Source of the DNA: Mermis nigrescens
Lineage: Eukaryota; Nematoda; Enoplea; Mermithida; Mermithidae
DNA: 64,000 nucleotides
Direction: 5' to 3'
NCBI GenBank assembly: GCA_036768485.1
Contig: JAVLUZ010000191.1
Span: forward strand, 2,516,953 to 2,580,952
In this document: positions 1 to 12,933 of the stretch, piece after piece
How positions within the stretch are numbered: the stretch's first letter is position 1
Layout: each line of letters begins with the position of its first letter
The notes under the pieces: generated by a model
Told to the model about the DNA's origin: nothing
The model's database searches: none
Seen by the model: the letters and a program-made list of their open reading frames with translations, nothing else
Made by a program: the position numbers and the translations under genes

Positions 1-911
1 ATAATTTGTTCATAGACATAACATGCGACTTAATGCAACAGATTCGTTAAATGCGGACGTTTACCTCGTAAAAATTCTTGGGGCTGGTCGGCTAAATAGC
101 TTTTCAAATGACTTATTTGGGCTTAAAACGATGCGCTTGCGACAAAGATTTTTTCCTTCTAAATGTAAAAACCACGCATAATTTCGAATAATATAACAAC
201 ATCGAGAGAAATATTATCTATAAATAGCTATTCCGCGCGAAGCGCCGAAAAATTGACACTAGGAGCCAGAATATCAATAAAAGCGCTTAAATCAACCTGT
301 TTATTTTGGAAAATTTTTTGGAAAATTGAAAATTGTTAAAAGTAAGCCACATCTGGAACGGGTTAACACCAGCGGCTATTTTTCGGGAGTTAAATGCCGC
401 AAGAACCTCCACGAAAGAACGTACGCTTATACGCGCATCGATATTCTATCGGTCGCGGTGTTCGCAATGTCCTTGTTAGAGACCGTGGCAACCTAGAATA
501 TTGTTTTAAGAACCTAATTTGACTTTTATTACATCGTGGGTGACCCTAATTCCCGCCTTGATTAAGGAATATTTACGATTCGCTCAAATGAAGAATCAAA
601 CCATTGCGAGAAATATAAATTGGTTGAGCGTAACGAGTCTTAGTCTCGATAAGAATCTTAGCGATTTAATAATCAAAAAGAGTTGAATCGTGAAAAAAAA
701 CGATCGAGATGATCGGCTTAAATCTACTTCCGCATTTCTAATAAGAACCGGCGTCAGTACCACCCTGGCACCGGCGCCGGCTTTAGTTCCATCCCTTTTT
801 GCGGTTTTCCATAAATTCTAAAATTTTTCAGCGCTTCGCTTTAATGGCTTCGAAAGGCCTTGATCAAATAAACAAACGCGTGAAATATCGAAGTAATTCG
901 AGTCCATCAAC
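1..911. other. non-coding, 3' of the recognised MFSD5 exons
   Basis: AT-rich sequence with no gene I can support apart from the doubtful exon-like stretch at 373-484. A copy of the recurrent CGCGAAGCGCCGAAAA motif lies near 232-250. The last exons of the MFSD5-like gene should lie in or beyond this stretch on the minus strand, but I did not find them in the expected orientation. Confidence 0.5.
373..484 (+). other. possible inverted MFSD5 exon (doubtful)
   Basis: The plus strand is open here and encodes a basic stretch followed by a hydrophobic segment (RIDILSVAVFAMSLLETVA). This resembles the helix that follows the last recognised MFSD5 exon. An acceptor-like CACCAG precedes it, and its phase (one leading base) would fit the two bases left over from exon 2109-1863. 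It lies on the opposite strand to the other exons, so it is usable only if this segment was inverted or the assembly is wrong. The match may be chance. Confidence 0.2.
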
Positions 912-1095
912 CAGTGGCGGATCTAGGATTTTCCTAAGGGGGGCGGTACCCCTAAGGGGGGCGGAACCCCGACTGGGGCGGAAAAATTAGCCGTTTTAAC
1001 CCAAAAATCGCTAAAAAATCGCTCAAAAATGCTTAATTTTGCGCACTATTTTACTAGTCAGGGGCGGCCCCCCCGCCCCCCTAAATCCGCCCCTG
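912..1095. mobile_element. small hAT-like MITE, 184 bp
   Basis: The termini are CAGTGGCGGA at the left and TCCGCCCCTG at the right, an imperfect inverted pair. The flanking octamers CCATCAAC (904-911) and CTATCAAC (1096-1103) match at 7 of 8 positions, as expected of an aged 8-bp hAT target duplication. The interior has GGGGGGCGG / CCGCCCCCC runs and no coding capacity. A similar left end (AAGTGGCGAATCTAGG) recurs near 30950. Confidence 0.7.
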
Positions 1096-1862
1096 CTATC
1101 AACGTCTTCTGCCCGAATTTTACGAGTTAAAGAAATTTACGCGATATTTTGCGGAAAATTGATCGAAATTGTGAAACTTTCTGTAAAAATTTCATTCTGG
1201 AATTCATTGCGAAATTGCGACCAATAATCGACAATTTTAGACGCGAAAAATGCTACTTCTCCAACCAAATAGCGGGTTCTTGGACCTATTTTTGAATGTC
1301 TTGCGAAATGTCTGGGCGCCGCTCCCGTTACGAAAATCCTAGATCCGCTACCGCTTCTACCGTTTCCTACGAGGCAGGGTCGCGCTATGAAATTTTCAAT
1401 GCGATGCGGCTAAATTTGGAGAACGAACACACATGCACATAGGGGGTGAGGGGGCATTACCCCCCCCCCCTGAGGGGTCAGCTAGACCGGTACTGTCCGG
1501 CGATTTTGAGCAAACAGGTCTTGTTCTGCATCATGTTTGACATCAAAATCAGTAAAAATGTCAAAATTTTTCCGGCGCTCCGCCACTGATTAGTACTTTT
1601 ATATACTTTTTACCCAAAAAACGCTGAAAATTGATTAATTTCTGTATTTTTTAGTGTTAAAAGAGATGTAATGCAGTCAACATGGACTACAAATGCTTTA
1701 AAAATGCTAAATTACTACGAAAAAACGTTTTATAGGCTATTTTGACTATTTTGGTCGTTGAAACAACAGAAAATTTGTAAACGTTAAATTTACTGTTTTG
1801 GAATTCTGAGATTTTACCCCCTGCCGACCCTGACCTTGTGCACCTATGAGAACGAAGCGTAC
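1096..1862. repeat. interspersed repeat debris
   Basis: There is no gene here. The segment 1440-1830 is a diverged copy of 12500-12800: both contain a run of Cs, a GTCAGC segment, GTCAAAATTTTTCC and the closing GACCCTGACCT. A terminus-like CCGCCACTG lies at 1580-1588, but I did not find its partner end. Confidence 0.55.
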
Positions 1863-2109
1863 CTCATAAATGACTCGGGTCTCGCAGCGGCGCTCAGCAA
1901 GCGGAACAAAGAAGATCCAACCATAACGGCGACCATAAAAGTGGCGAAGATGTATCCGTGCGGGATTAAGTCCGGCGATACGTCCGACTCGGACAGGGAA
2001 GCGTTGGCGCTAAGGGCGCCGTTGAGGGCCGGCGTCCACTCCAACACGAAAGTATACATTGACCCCTCGAACAGCGACTGAATGACGCCAAGCAACAGCA
2101 CTTTCTTGT
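1863..2109 (-). CDS. MFSD5: MFSD5-like transporter, internal exon (C-terminal half)
   Basis: This exon of a major facilitator superfamily protein resembles molybdate-anion transporter MFSD5, a 12-helix membrane protein. The minus strand reads KKVLLLGVIQSLFEGSMY, then a helix ending in EWTPAL, a polar loop, and GYIFATFMVAVMVGSSLFRL. This is the MFSD5 pattern of VLLLGxIQxLFE, FVxxWTP and FxAxxxxGSSLxR. The acceptor CCGACAG ends at 2110 and the donor ATGAG|GTACGC starts at 1862. The first two bases complete the aspartate codon begun by exon 5247-5111, so the phases agree. The exon is 247 nt long. The downstream exon was not found. The assignment rests on recognised family motifs. Confidence 0.85.
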
Positions 2110-3082
2110 CTGTCGGTATTTAATTTTTAACGCGATACGCTTTGACAAATTTTTAAACGCATAACGAGGAGTGGCGAGAGGGGTTAACCGAATACCTCAT
2201 AAAATTGCGTAGTCGGATAATGTCGGAAGATCGTAGAATAGAATACGATAGAATCGTAGAATTAAATATAGAATAAATTATAGATCAAATTAATAAATTA
2301 TAAGCTATTTTAATCGAAATTTATAAATTATAGAATCCAAGAGACAAATGTGAGACTTACCCAGATTTTTAGGTAATTTAATCCATTTGCTTCGAAAATG
2401 ATATTCTTTTTGAAAACCAAGCAATTTTCATAGACGCTATCCGCATAAATGTGACATACGACGCGCGCAACGCCTGTTTCGTTCGATACACCGTCAAAAA
2501 CGAATAAACAAAAAATAAATATAAAAATAAATATAGTCAAAGCATGATTATGTGGCGAGTTTGACACTTTTAAGCAAATAGACACTTAACAACGCTTAAA
2601 AATCACATTTTCTGCTAATCTTTCGGAAATTTTTGCATACTTTCAAAAAATGGCGAATTCTTGGGGGTGGAAAAATTTTTAAAGGGGTTGGGAATTTTCG
2701 GGGCCCCTAAACCCACTCCCGAGATCATGTACGGTCATGAGCGTACCTGGGCAATAGCCAAACCTTTAGCCCGTCCAACTTTGTCTTTCAGAGGTTGGTT
2801 GGTCCCTAGTAGGGCTGAAAATGGGTTAATACGACAGTTTCTTTGATGTTCACGGTTTTCTAACATTTTTTCAAAATCGGTCTATCCAAATGGACCCTTC
2901 GGCCCGTCCAGCTTTTGCGACAGCCCTTTCCATAAACGGGCTGGGATGGGCTATTGCCAAAGTGAAACATTTGTAATTAATCGCAGAACTCTAAGGATTT
3001 CTTTCAAAATTAATCTAGGAAATTATGAAGAACCGAAGAAATGGCATATTTCAGAATACTGACGGACTCAAATGGTAAAATT

Positions 3083-3275
<193 letters not shown>

Positions 3276-4844
3276 TTCAAGATGAGCAAAAAATCTTGCT
3301 TTTGAACGAACGTTGGTCAGCAAACATTGCGCATTAAAGGTAAAAATTTTTGTTTTAAATTCAAAAATTTGACTTCTTTTCAAAGATATCCAAACGAAAA
3401 TATATATAAAATGGCACGCAGACATGAAAGTGCCGACATTAAATTGAAGTTACAATGGTGCGTCATAGAGGCAGACAGACTTTTCCTTTCCCATGAAAAA
3501 AATTTGAAACTTTTTGTTTCTAAAAATTGGTTTACAAAAATATAGCTACTAGTATACATTACGAAAATCAGTTAAAGTTTTTTGTTTGCTTAAGAAGTGG
3601 CTGGTAACTATTTTTTTATAACTTTAACTTTAAAAATGAATGATGTGTTACTGCAATCACTGAAAGAGGAAGCGAAAGCTAACTCACGAGTTTAATTCAT
3701 CGATAGGTATTATTGACTATTTAAGAGACAATGTCTGGGAAAAATTTGACCAAAAAATTTTGTGTAACGCCATTAAAGCCTTTTGACTTATTTCCTTGAC
3801 ACAGATTACGGTATTCGTATTGCACAATTTTCTTTTAAATTGTACGCATTTACTGTAAGTTGTGCAAATCAATCGTGAAATTTATTGCTGCAGTAAACAA
3901 TCATAAAACTGCAGTAAATAAACAAAAGATCAAAATTTGTGTAAACTTATCCTGCATTTCTGTGTCGAAAAACAAGTGAAAAGGGTATAATGGCGTTACA
4001 CAAAACCTACTGCTTCAAACACTTACTGTCCTTTTTGCAAAGGTAAGTTAAAAAGTCGAAATTTCTACTTTCGTACATCCACCAATTCAACCAGTGTATA
4101 ACTCAACCAGAAGTTGGAGAAAGAATTCAAGACTCTGTTCATTGCTTTACAAAACAAAAGAAACCGCATGCATTCAATTCTGAATCGAAAACGATATGAT
4201 TCGTTGCAGAGAGTCTCGAGTGTAAGATACAGTAGGATTCTTTTCAAAGGCATGCTCGTTTTGTCCGCGAAACTTAAACCTGCGAATTCTTTCATTTATC
4301 GGCATAGAACGTTTTGTGAAGTTCCGTGAAAAACATCCATTACGGCTGCGCTCTAATGTCGCGGTGCTCCGATGTCGTGCGTTTTAATATCGGCTTACGG
4401 TATAAAATGGCCTGAAAAATAATAATTAATCTTCTGTGAAATTCGGCGCGAACGCGCAAAATGTTTAGACGTATTAACTCTAAGAGTATACTAAAATCTA
4501 GTCTAAACGGTCTATCAGATACGGTTCAGAAATTTATATTTCTTTTCTTCAGGTGACCCTCGCGCATAATACTTCTACTTCCAAAAATTCGAGCTAATAG
4601 TCCCCCTGCACCCATCAGTTCCGCGCTCTGAATCAGGATCACTAACTGGATGTTTTAAAAATCAGAATCCATATCCGGATCCGGACAAATCGAAATTGAA
4701 GATATGGTTTATCACTAATAAAAACTATGAAAAATCGCAAATACAACCAGAATGACAGGAAAACTGACAAGGTGGCAAACGGAAATAAAAGAAGTACCTA
4801 TGTATCGTAATAATAGTAAGCGTTAAACAAGTTCATCGGATAAC

Positions 4845-4930
4845 CAAGCACGTAGCTGTGTGGGGTGGGGGACCCCTCAAAATTGGTGTTGGTCCTCCAC
4901 CCCCAAATAGGAAGACCAGCTACGTACCTG
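4845..4930. mobile_element. 86-bp hAT-like MITE
   Basis: The ends are CAAGCACGTAGCTG and, inverted, CAGGTACGTAGCTGG. The flanking octamers CGGATAAC (4837-4844) and CCGATAAC (4931-4938) match at 7 of 8 positions. Its interior (GGTGTTGGTCC and its surroundings) is the reverse of that in the 29559-29724 element and of the partial copy at 21434. Confidence 0.7.
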
Positions 4931-5110
4931 CCGATAACTTCTCCGGAGAAGTTCAGGCGACGCATCGTTTCATAAAACCCAAAAAAAACTCTCCGGAGTT
5001 AGTGAGGATAAGTGAGCCCGAAGAAGTTGAAAAACTTTTCCGGAGAAACTTCTCCCGTCTGATAAAAGTAAGCTCAAGGGCAAAAAAATCTAGAAGCGTG
5101 GGTCGTTCAC

Positions 5111-5247
5111 CTTCTCTTAGCGTATTCCAAGCTTCGTGGAACGAATGCGAAAAGTCGGCCTTGGCGTCGCCGTAGTTTTCGGTCCAAGTAGACGCGATAT
5201 AGAGACACATGATAAGCAAAACGCCCATTGATGCGTCGAACGGCGCC
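5111..5247 (-). CDS. MFSD5: MFSD5-like transporter, internal exon
   Basis: The exon encodes APFDASMGVLLIMCLYIAS, then TWTENYGDAKADFS and HEAWNTLRE. The family has a PxAPF turn, a hydrophobic helix and a WxENY motif before the central loop. The acceptor AAAATAG ends at 5248 and the donor GAAG|GTGAAC begins at 5110. It starts with the last base of a valine codon begun in exon 5551-5459 and ends with the first base of the aspartate codon finished in exon 2109-1863. It is 137 nt long. Confidence 0.85.
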
Positions 5248-5458
5248 CTATTTTAATCAGATTTTACAAAACATTTTCAACCGCTTTGGCAGAATTGTCA
5301 AGGTTTAGCGAGAACGTCCGCTAAGTGAAAAAAATTTTGTCATTTGACGAATTTTATCATTAAACCACGGTTTAAGACAACATAATGTTATTTAGAAATA
5401 ATCTGAACTTCACGGATAGATTAGTATCTTAGGAAAATGCGGGACTAATTGCGCTTAC
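5248..5458 (-). other. MFSD5 short intron (211 bp)
   Basis: The donor ACGT|GTAAGC and the acceptor TTTTAAAATAG bound an AT-rich intron without repeats. It is the only short intron between recognised exons. Confidence 0.8.
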
Positions 5459-5551
5459 ACGTATCCAAATGTGTCGGCGGCAAACTGCGCTACCACGCCG
5501 GCTAAAATAGCGACCAGCGAGTTGCCCAACGTGGCATTCGAAAAGATTAAG
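5459..5551 (-). CDS. MFSD5: MFSD5-like transporter, internal exon
   Basis: This 93-nt exon encodes LIFSNATLGNSLVAILAG followed by VVAQFAADTFGYV. It corresponds to the helix ahead of the PVAPF motif in MFSD5. The acceptor TTTGCTAAG ends at 5552 and the donor GTAAGC starts at 5458. It begins with a single base, so the previous exon must end with two spare bases. Exon 9779-9672 ends at a codon boundary, so a short exon (length 2 modulo 3, probably under 40 nt) is missing between them. Confidence 0.8.
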
Positions 5552-8500
5552 CTTAGCAAATCAGAATTGAACGCACGCTACAACAAACGAGAGAACTAAC
5601 GCCATATATGCGCGGCATGCCCCATCTGCGGGGGAGAGGGTCAAAAATTGAGCTTTTTCGGGGGAGATGACCTCATAAACTGGCATAAGCGCTAAATTAC
5701 TTCAAACTACGTCATTAGGTACACAGCTTCTAGTCAATTTGAAGCTTTTTCGAAGAAACTGATTTATTTTCATTCTTTTTTGGCCTCCATTTTGACTTCC
5801 CAACCCCCTTCCCCCGAGCATGTCCGGCGGCGACCAGTGACGGGTCCAGGATTTCCGGGAAAATGCGACGTATCTCCAGATTTACACAATACAATCAAAA
5901 ATAGGGTATTCCTCTTATCACATACGTTTTGATACTTAATTATAATTGCTTATTGGCGTGAGTTTTCCACAAGTTTATGTGTATTACGTATTGTAAATTA
6001 GGGCTGTATAGGGTACCCGGACCCGTTAAGCCGGGTACCTGGATAAAATTCTGGAACCGGACCCGACGTTCCTAAAATTTTGGACCCACCCGGACCCGAT
6101 TGTGTTGCCATAAAGTTGTAACCGGACCCGGTTTCAAAATGGTGTCGGGTCCGGGTCCAAATATGTAATGCTAAATGATAAAATAATAATATTAAATTAG
6201 AACTTTGTCAAGAAATAAAAAGGTATTAAGTACCTCATGATTGTATTTAGCCAAACGAAATTGAAACGCATCAATTAAACTCTTTAACTTTGTTTGGACG
6301 TAATGATTCTTTGCAGAACAAAAATAAATCCAGTTTCAAATGGAAAAATGGATTATGGACGGAATTCCTAGAAATTATTGATTGGTTGGCAACATACGCG
6401 TACAGCACGGGAATTCTGGGGGAGGGGTAAGGCCCAAAAATTTTTTAAAAGCGCCGTTTTGGCTAAAAACGATGGGGACGCGTCAAAAACATTGTTCTTT
6501 GACGTTTCAGACAATGCTCGTTCTTTTTAAGATATAAATACGTAAAAATTATTTCTGAAAAATTCGAAAAATTGAGTAAATTGAACAACATATGGTCACA
6601 AAATGCGTGTATGGCGCGAAGCGACAAAAATTCGAGATTTCTGAGCTAAAAACGCCTGAAAAGGCATACTTTTTACAACTTTTACCAATTTTTACAAAAA
6701 AACGATAACTCCGGCGGGGTGGAAGGTCGCAGCCATTTTTGCGGAAGGTCAGTTGCTATTCCGGGGGTAAGGTCAAACCCCTTCCCACAAGAATACGTTT
6801 GGTTGGCAAGAGGAATAATAGTAATTTAGCTAGGTAATACGAAAAAGAGAATATCTATGCCGATAAAAACTGACAACGACGGGGAAGGGCGGCCGCCCGC
6901 GTAAGTAAAGATATTTGAGTGCAATAAAAGATAGATGAGTGGTTTTTTTGATGATTTTTGCCATTCTTATCATTTTTTGAATTTTTCTGACGCTTCGCGC
7001 CAGAGTAGTGCTCATAAATGACATTTACTGACTTTTTGTCACTCCAAAAGCCTTCTTTTACGTCAAAAGAGTAGTTTTTGTGCAAAACAAAGATTTGATA
7101 GTTGGTGCAATGATTTATCCAGTATTTATTCGGCGCTTTATGTCGATTTTCGCACTTATCTTGTCGACTTTTGCGGTCATCTTGCAAATTTTTCAATACT
7201 CGACAAGTTTGAAATTTTTTGGACTTTTTCTCGCGTCAGAAATGATTCTGCCTATCAAAAGACAGTAAAAATCGCTAATTAAGCGCAATGGACGGATTTT
7301 CGGACGAATTTTTGACACCGCTGATATTATCACAACTTCCTTATTTGGGCGCGTTGTAGCGGTAAACCGAGCGCACATTCACAAAGGGGTGTACAAAATT
7401 TTGTACGTGATTTTCGGGAACGAAGGTAGCGAATAAATATTTCGGCGGTTAGTTACTGACTAATGCAGTTTTGTTCTATTTATCCAAAAAAGGCTTAGAC
7501 TCAAGTTTAAATGATAGGGAAAAGTCGAGAATTTTCGATGAGTTCCTGTATTTTTAACCGATAAAAGTGAGTCGAATGGACTAAAGAGCAATAGTATAAA
7601 CAAAAAAGCTATTAACTCAGTAGTCTTTCCTATATGTAAGCTGATTTGGTCACTTACGCACTTGACTAGAAAAAGCGCTAACCCTAAATTTGATTGTCCT
7701 AAATTTCGAAATTTGTTCTTCATTCAATATGGACCCTGGGAACTATAATTAGCAAGTTGCCGTCATTAAAGGTAAAGTTTAGTCTAAATGGCAATGACTT
7801 CAAAATTTGTAAATGCTTATTTCACTGCATAGAACTCCACCATCTAGTTAAAAAACTTACGTCAGTCGAAACCTTTTAGTGCTTCGAACTAATTTATGAA
7901 TTTAAGGCACCTACATACATTCCTCTATTGAATTGGAAATTGAAAATTCCACACCCCCTCCACACAATTCGCTCGCTGTGCGTGTCTGCCTGTCTGCCTA
8001 TAAACATCTATAAACTATTTAGGTTGAGCGACTCAGCATATATACTCTCTCCTAAATCATCATAAACCGCTAATTATTGAAACCTGCGTAATACCGGTGA
8101 CAGGGCTGTTAGTTATGGAGGTGGACGCATGCTAGAGAAAGGGGGGTACATTTTTGTCGAGCTGGAGAAATGCTAGAGAATGAATACCTGAAGATAGCCC
8201 GGAAAATCTATCGATTTTGCATAATTTCAAAATTTGCAAAATTTCGCGTGAAAGTAGGGCTAAAATCGGCACGAAGCGCAGAGAAAAAACACAAAAAGCG
8301 GCTCAGAGCTCCCTTCCGCGTTAACTAATGCTTAGAGTAAATAAAAATGAGATGCAACCACTGTTTTTTTTTTGTACGAGACAAATATTTTGAGGCTCGT
8401 ACAGAGATTTTCAGAGCCATCTTTGTACAACGTACAAAGACATTTTGGGGCAAAGTAATAGTGATTTTAAAACTTTTTTTCAGTATTTTTTAGCAAAATT

Positions 8501-9671
8501 TGAAAAATTTTTGGCGCTTCGAGCCGAATATCATAATTACATTGTATTTAGCTCCAAGCGCTGGCATTAAACACTCCAAAATCTATCTTTAAGCATCTTT
8601 GTACAGATTTCAGCATCTTTTACATCTATTTCTACTGTTTTATAAAGATTTTATGCAGAAAAAAGAACTATTAAACAACTTTGCACTGTTTTCTGCCGTT
8701 TGAAGATAAAATTGACTCTTTTATCTTTGCGTTGCATTAAATTCATAAGCAAATTGGTGTCTATTATGAGATTCACTCAGCACATTGCAATCGCTTTATT
8801 ATTTATAATTGTGTAACAAGTTATTTTAACTTACTGAGTCGAATTTTATGTGTAATTTCAACCTAAGGCTCATGAAAATTTTGGCGTTTCGGGCCGAACT
8901 AATATAACCGGCTGAATTTAGCAGAAAGATACACCTTTCGCGAAGCGTGCGGGTCACGGATAACAATCTAGTAGTATGAAAAAATGCGTGCACTCAATAG
9001 CATATCTATACGTTATATGTACAAAAAACTTTTCGCTCGTACAAAGAATTTTCCGGAGATTTTTGTACATGTACAAAGAGGCTCGTACAAAAAAAGCATT
9101 GAATGCAACTAACGTATATGCGCAAAAAAAATCAAAATTTCGCTAAAAAAATCGGATAAACATCCTCAAATTATCACGCTTATGCTCAAAAACTCATTGT
9201 AAAAACCATAAAATTTTATTCTGCGATATAAACACTGCTTTTCCGACATAAAGATTTTAGAGCATCGACAAAGTCAATAAATGCCATTAATGAATACTGC
9301 CGCGGTGCTAAGCGCCGAGAAAATTCGAAAAATTATGATAAAAATGGCTATAATAAGAAAATACGGGTCGCGTATTTATTGAGCTTGAATGTTTTTAAAG
9401 ACGGGGAGGAGGCCGTCCCCGACGCCCCGAATTTCGTCCTGGGCTGTGACGTGCTATGTTTGTATCTCCCTTGAAATGAAAATTGTTAAATTTGTTCGAT
9501 TAAACGAGCGTTTCTTATAATCACGAATTTCTGATTAGCCAACGCTTTATAAAATCTGAACGCGTATTCACGACATTCCGACCTTTTTTAGAAGAAAAAC
9601 AAAGTTTAATTTTAATAAAGACTAAAATGTTAACAAAAAACATTTCTGAAAATTGCTAACGATGTCCTCAC
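5552..9671. other. MFSD5 intron, repeat-filled
   Basis: No gene is visible. It contains a GGACCCG-rich block (6003-6160), an element-like unit at about 6393-6797 flanked by the repeated sequence TTGGTTGGCAA, several GGCGCGAAGCG motifs, and two stretches with CTTTGTACA inverted arms (8360-8460, 9000-9095) related to the MITE family described below. One very short MFSD5 exon should be hidden here. Confidence 0.55.
6003..6160. repeat. GGACCCG-rich imperfect repeat
   Basis: ACCCGGACCCG and its reverse complement CGGGTCCGGGT alternate over about 160 bp. It may be one end of a hAT-type element, because such termini often carry such runs, but I found no partner end. Confidence 0.6.
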
Positions 9672-9779
9672 TTTATTATGTTCAAATACGAGCCATGACT
9701 CAAACGCGCTGAACAAAATTGACGTAGCGATACCGCCGAAAAATCGACCGACCAACAGGATGTAAAAATTAGGGAAATG
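9672..9779 (-). CDS. MFSD5: MFSD5-like transporter, internal exon
   Basis: This 108-nt exon (36 codons, phase 0 at both ends) reads HFPNFYILLVGRFFGG, then IATSILFSAFESW and LVFEHNK. The LLVGRxxGGxxTxxLFSAFExW string is highly characteristic of MFSD5 helices 4-5. The acceptor TTTTTCTAG ends at 9780 and the donor AAA|GTGAGG starts at 9671. This is the best single piece of evidence for the gene. Confidence 0.88.
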
Positions 9780-10558
9780 CTAGAAAAACCGCTCGAAATA
9801 ATTGTTAGAATATATCCTAGGAAAGAACGCGCAAAGTATACGGCCAGATAGATTAGAAAACTCAGTCGGACGGGTTCTCTCGGGCGATCTTAAGCCGATG
9901 GAACATTTTGAGGGCAGAAGCTAATCGATTGTACCACCGAGCACGTAATTCTGGGTGGATTGGGGGCGGCTAGTCCCTCCAAACTTTAGAAGGTTGCGGG
10001 GGACCCATAGCGGGACAATAGAAAATTATCAAAGCGTATTTGAAAGGCCGTCAAATAGAATCTTGCGCGCTTTCGATCTAATAAACTCTAAATTTTAGGG
10101 GCTCTGCACCGGATTTATTATTTTTCCGAATCTTCAAAACGGTCCGAATTTCAGTAGACATAATGAAAAGGTCAAAATTTTCTAACGTTTCACGCAGAAT
10201 TATTTATTTTCCGTATAGCTTTGCTTTGCAATGTGCCAGAATTGAGTATAAAATAAGTTCAACAATTTTTCAGCGAGGTCGAGCTTGGATATAATGTTGA
10301 GAACGAATTATGTGGTCATTTTATACGACATACTTTTTGAATATGATTAAAATCACTGAATCAGCTCAGAAATTTTACATTTTTTTAATTTTTTCTTTTT
10401 AAAAACTTGAGCTCGATGAGAAACACTCAAAAAACACCACTATTTTTGTCTAAGCAATTGTTGAGATATCATTCCTCATTCGGAAGGCCAACTACGTGCC
10501 CGTCTGCTACACGGAACAGTTCTTTAAATGACCATGTTAATCATTTGATAATAGAGGT

Positions 10559-10638
10559 GGTATTATTATTATTATTCTGATTATTATTATTATTATTATT
10601 ATTATTATCATTATTATTGTTATTTATTATCATTATAG
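10559..10638. repeat. (ATT)n microsatellite
   Basis: About 80 bp of ATT repeats with a few substitutions. Confidence 0.95.
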
Positions 10639-11337
10639 TTTGCGAAATTGTATCCATTTGAATTTTCAACCAATCACATTGCAATTTTGTTTACTGGCAC
10701 AACTTTTTATGCGATTTCCGATCCGAAAATTGCATCGCCAGTAGTACAAACAGGCCCGTCGTATCCATGATGTTATTTAGGGTGTGGGCCGAAATTTTGA
10801 GGTCAGATATCTCGATAACCATTGGGAGATGAGCAAAAATAAAGGCATTCTTGAGCGTATCTAGACAAGCTCTATGCAACGGTAACTAAAAATTTCGAAA
10901 ATTTTCACTTTTTTCAGTTATATTACACAAATTTGTCGTTTAGATAATTTAAACAGCTGATTTCTCATCATTTGAACGATGAATAATTTCCTAGCTTCTA
11001 TCTCTGTTTTTCATCTTTGTGATTTTCAAAGAAAAAGAATATAAAAAATGAATTTTTCGGCGCTAAGCGCGGAAAAAATTTGACAACTCATATTTGAGCT
11101 GTTTTGGGCGGGCTAGAAGACAAAAACAATAGATAACGATAAATCCGACGCGAAGCGCCGGAAAATTTCGAGTTCACTAGCTCAAAAATACGCTAAAAAG
11201 CTGTTTTGGTGGTGTTTTAGCTCAACTTCGTAAATTTTCATTTTTCCCTGGAACCCTTGTGTTTCAAGAATTATTTTTCATTTCGGAGGCGCCCCCGCCC
11301 CCTGAATACGGGCCTGAGTACAAATCTCTTTCTATTT

Positions 11338-11342
<5 letters not shown>

Positions 11343-11405
<63 letters not shown>
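11343..11405. repeat. (TA)n dinucleotide repeat
   Basis: About 63 bp of uninterrupted TA. Confidence 0.97.
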
Positions 11406-11409
<4 letters not shown>

Positions 11410-12933
11410 ACGTGCTCAAAACCCGTGTCGCAACAAAATTTTGTCCAAGTTTACAAGCACATGGCGCCATCAAGAAAAGCTTTTAAATGCTGCCACTTTA
11501 TCAGAATGTTAGCATCTCAATGGAACGCCAGAACGGAAAGAACAAAGTATAAGTTTATAAGGCATTTATTGAAGTAGTTGCTGCTCGCTTAAATACGCAT
11601 TAAATAAAAAGTAAAAAATTCAATTTCGAATCGCCCAATAAGTAAACATAATTTTAAGGAACCAAAATTTTGTGTTTCTGCGCGTTTCATTCATCTGGTG
11701 CAGAGCGGCCAAAAGAATAATAATAACTCTAGATGAAAGCAGTTTATTTTCCTTTACTTCCCTCCACATCTTTTTCTATGATGATCCAATTCTAAGACAT
11801 ATACACATGCACATAGGGCAGACATGTAACAGGGCGGATGACAGGGATACGCCCATCCAAAGTTGCTAGTCTCCCCGTCCTAAGTTAGATAACCCCATCT
11901 CCACAAAACCAGCAAAATTTTTGATCCCCCACCAATCTTGGTAAAAAATTGAAATTTTCGGTCGTTTTAAGGTGTTCTTTGACCGTTTTTAACCAAAAAT
12001 TGCAGGTCTTTCACCCCCCCCTACGAATGCTCGGGCCCCCCACCAAAAATTTCGAGCTGTTATACTTCTGCATAGGGGTGTGGGGGTATTTTCCACTTAA
12101 GAACAGCATGAGACTTATGGGGTTCAAGGCCCAAAATTTTTTCAAACAAAAAATTTTTTGGCTGAGAAAAATATGGTTACACGTCAAAACATTGTTTTTT
12201 TACGTTTTGGACAATGCCCGTTCATTCTAGATCATAAAGAGAAAAATACCAAACAAATTAAAATGATGGGTAAACTGAAGAGTCAAAAAATGTGTATATG
12301 GCGCGGAAGCGCCGAAAATTTGACATTTGAGCCAAAAATGAGCTAAAGCGCTAAAAAGGCACACTTTTTACCATTTTTAGGCCCCACAACTCAGAATGGC
12401 TACAGACCCTCTGCGAAATGGCTGCAACCTTCTTGAAGGTCGCAGCCATCTTGCAGGGAGTCAGCAGCCATTCTGAGTGGTGGGAGAACTTATTAAACCC
12501 CTAAGAATGCGTATGGCATTACCCCATCCCCCCGCTGAAGGGTCAGCCAGCAAGACACTGTCCAGCGATTTCTAGTCAACGAACCTTATCTGCTTCATTT
12601 TTGAGGACACGAGCAGTAATAATGTCAAAATTTTTCCCGCCCTTCGCAACGGATTACCACTTTACCACGAAACAGTGTTTTATACGCTATTTTGATCAGT
12701 TTCGTCGTTTAAATGGCAGAAAAATCGTGAAAACTTAATTTACTGTTTTGGATTTCTGGGATTTCACTACCCTTGACGACCCTGACCTCGCGTACTTATG
12801 TCTGGCGAAATCAAAAGGCCCCACTAACATGAAGACGGGCATTTCATTTTATTACAGACCAATCGGCATTGAATGACCCAATTCAGAAAGTAATCTCCCT
12901 TTCCCACGACAATAAATAATTTCAAATTTACAA

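Larger units (their letters stand above)
9780..12933. other. MFSD5 intron, repeat-filled
   Basis: It contains an ATT microsatellite, a TA tract and diverged repeats. One of these, 10740-10880, recurs in diverged form at 19000-19110; another, 11950-12340, resembles 6420-6640 and 18000-18200. Two GGCGCNAAGCGCC palindromes lie near 11050 and 11145. The exon(s) for MFSD5 helices 2-4 should lie between here and 17620 but were not recognised. Confidence 0.5.

Noticed and set aside
5590..5835. A further 8-bp-duplication element with CATGCC / GGCATG-like ends
   Set aside because: The flanking octamers agree at only about half their positions and the ends are loose.
9830..9960. A candidate for the missing MFSD5 helix 2-4 exon
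   Set aside because: The minus-strand frame has stops and no DWLQ or GRK-type motif.
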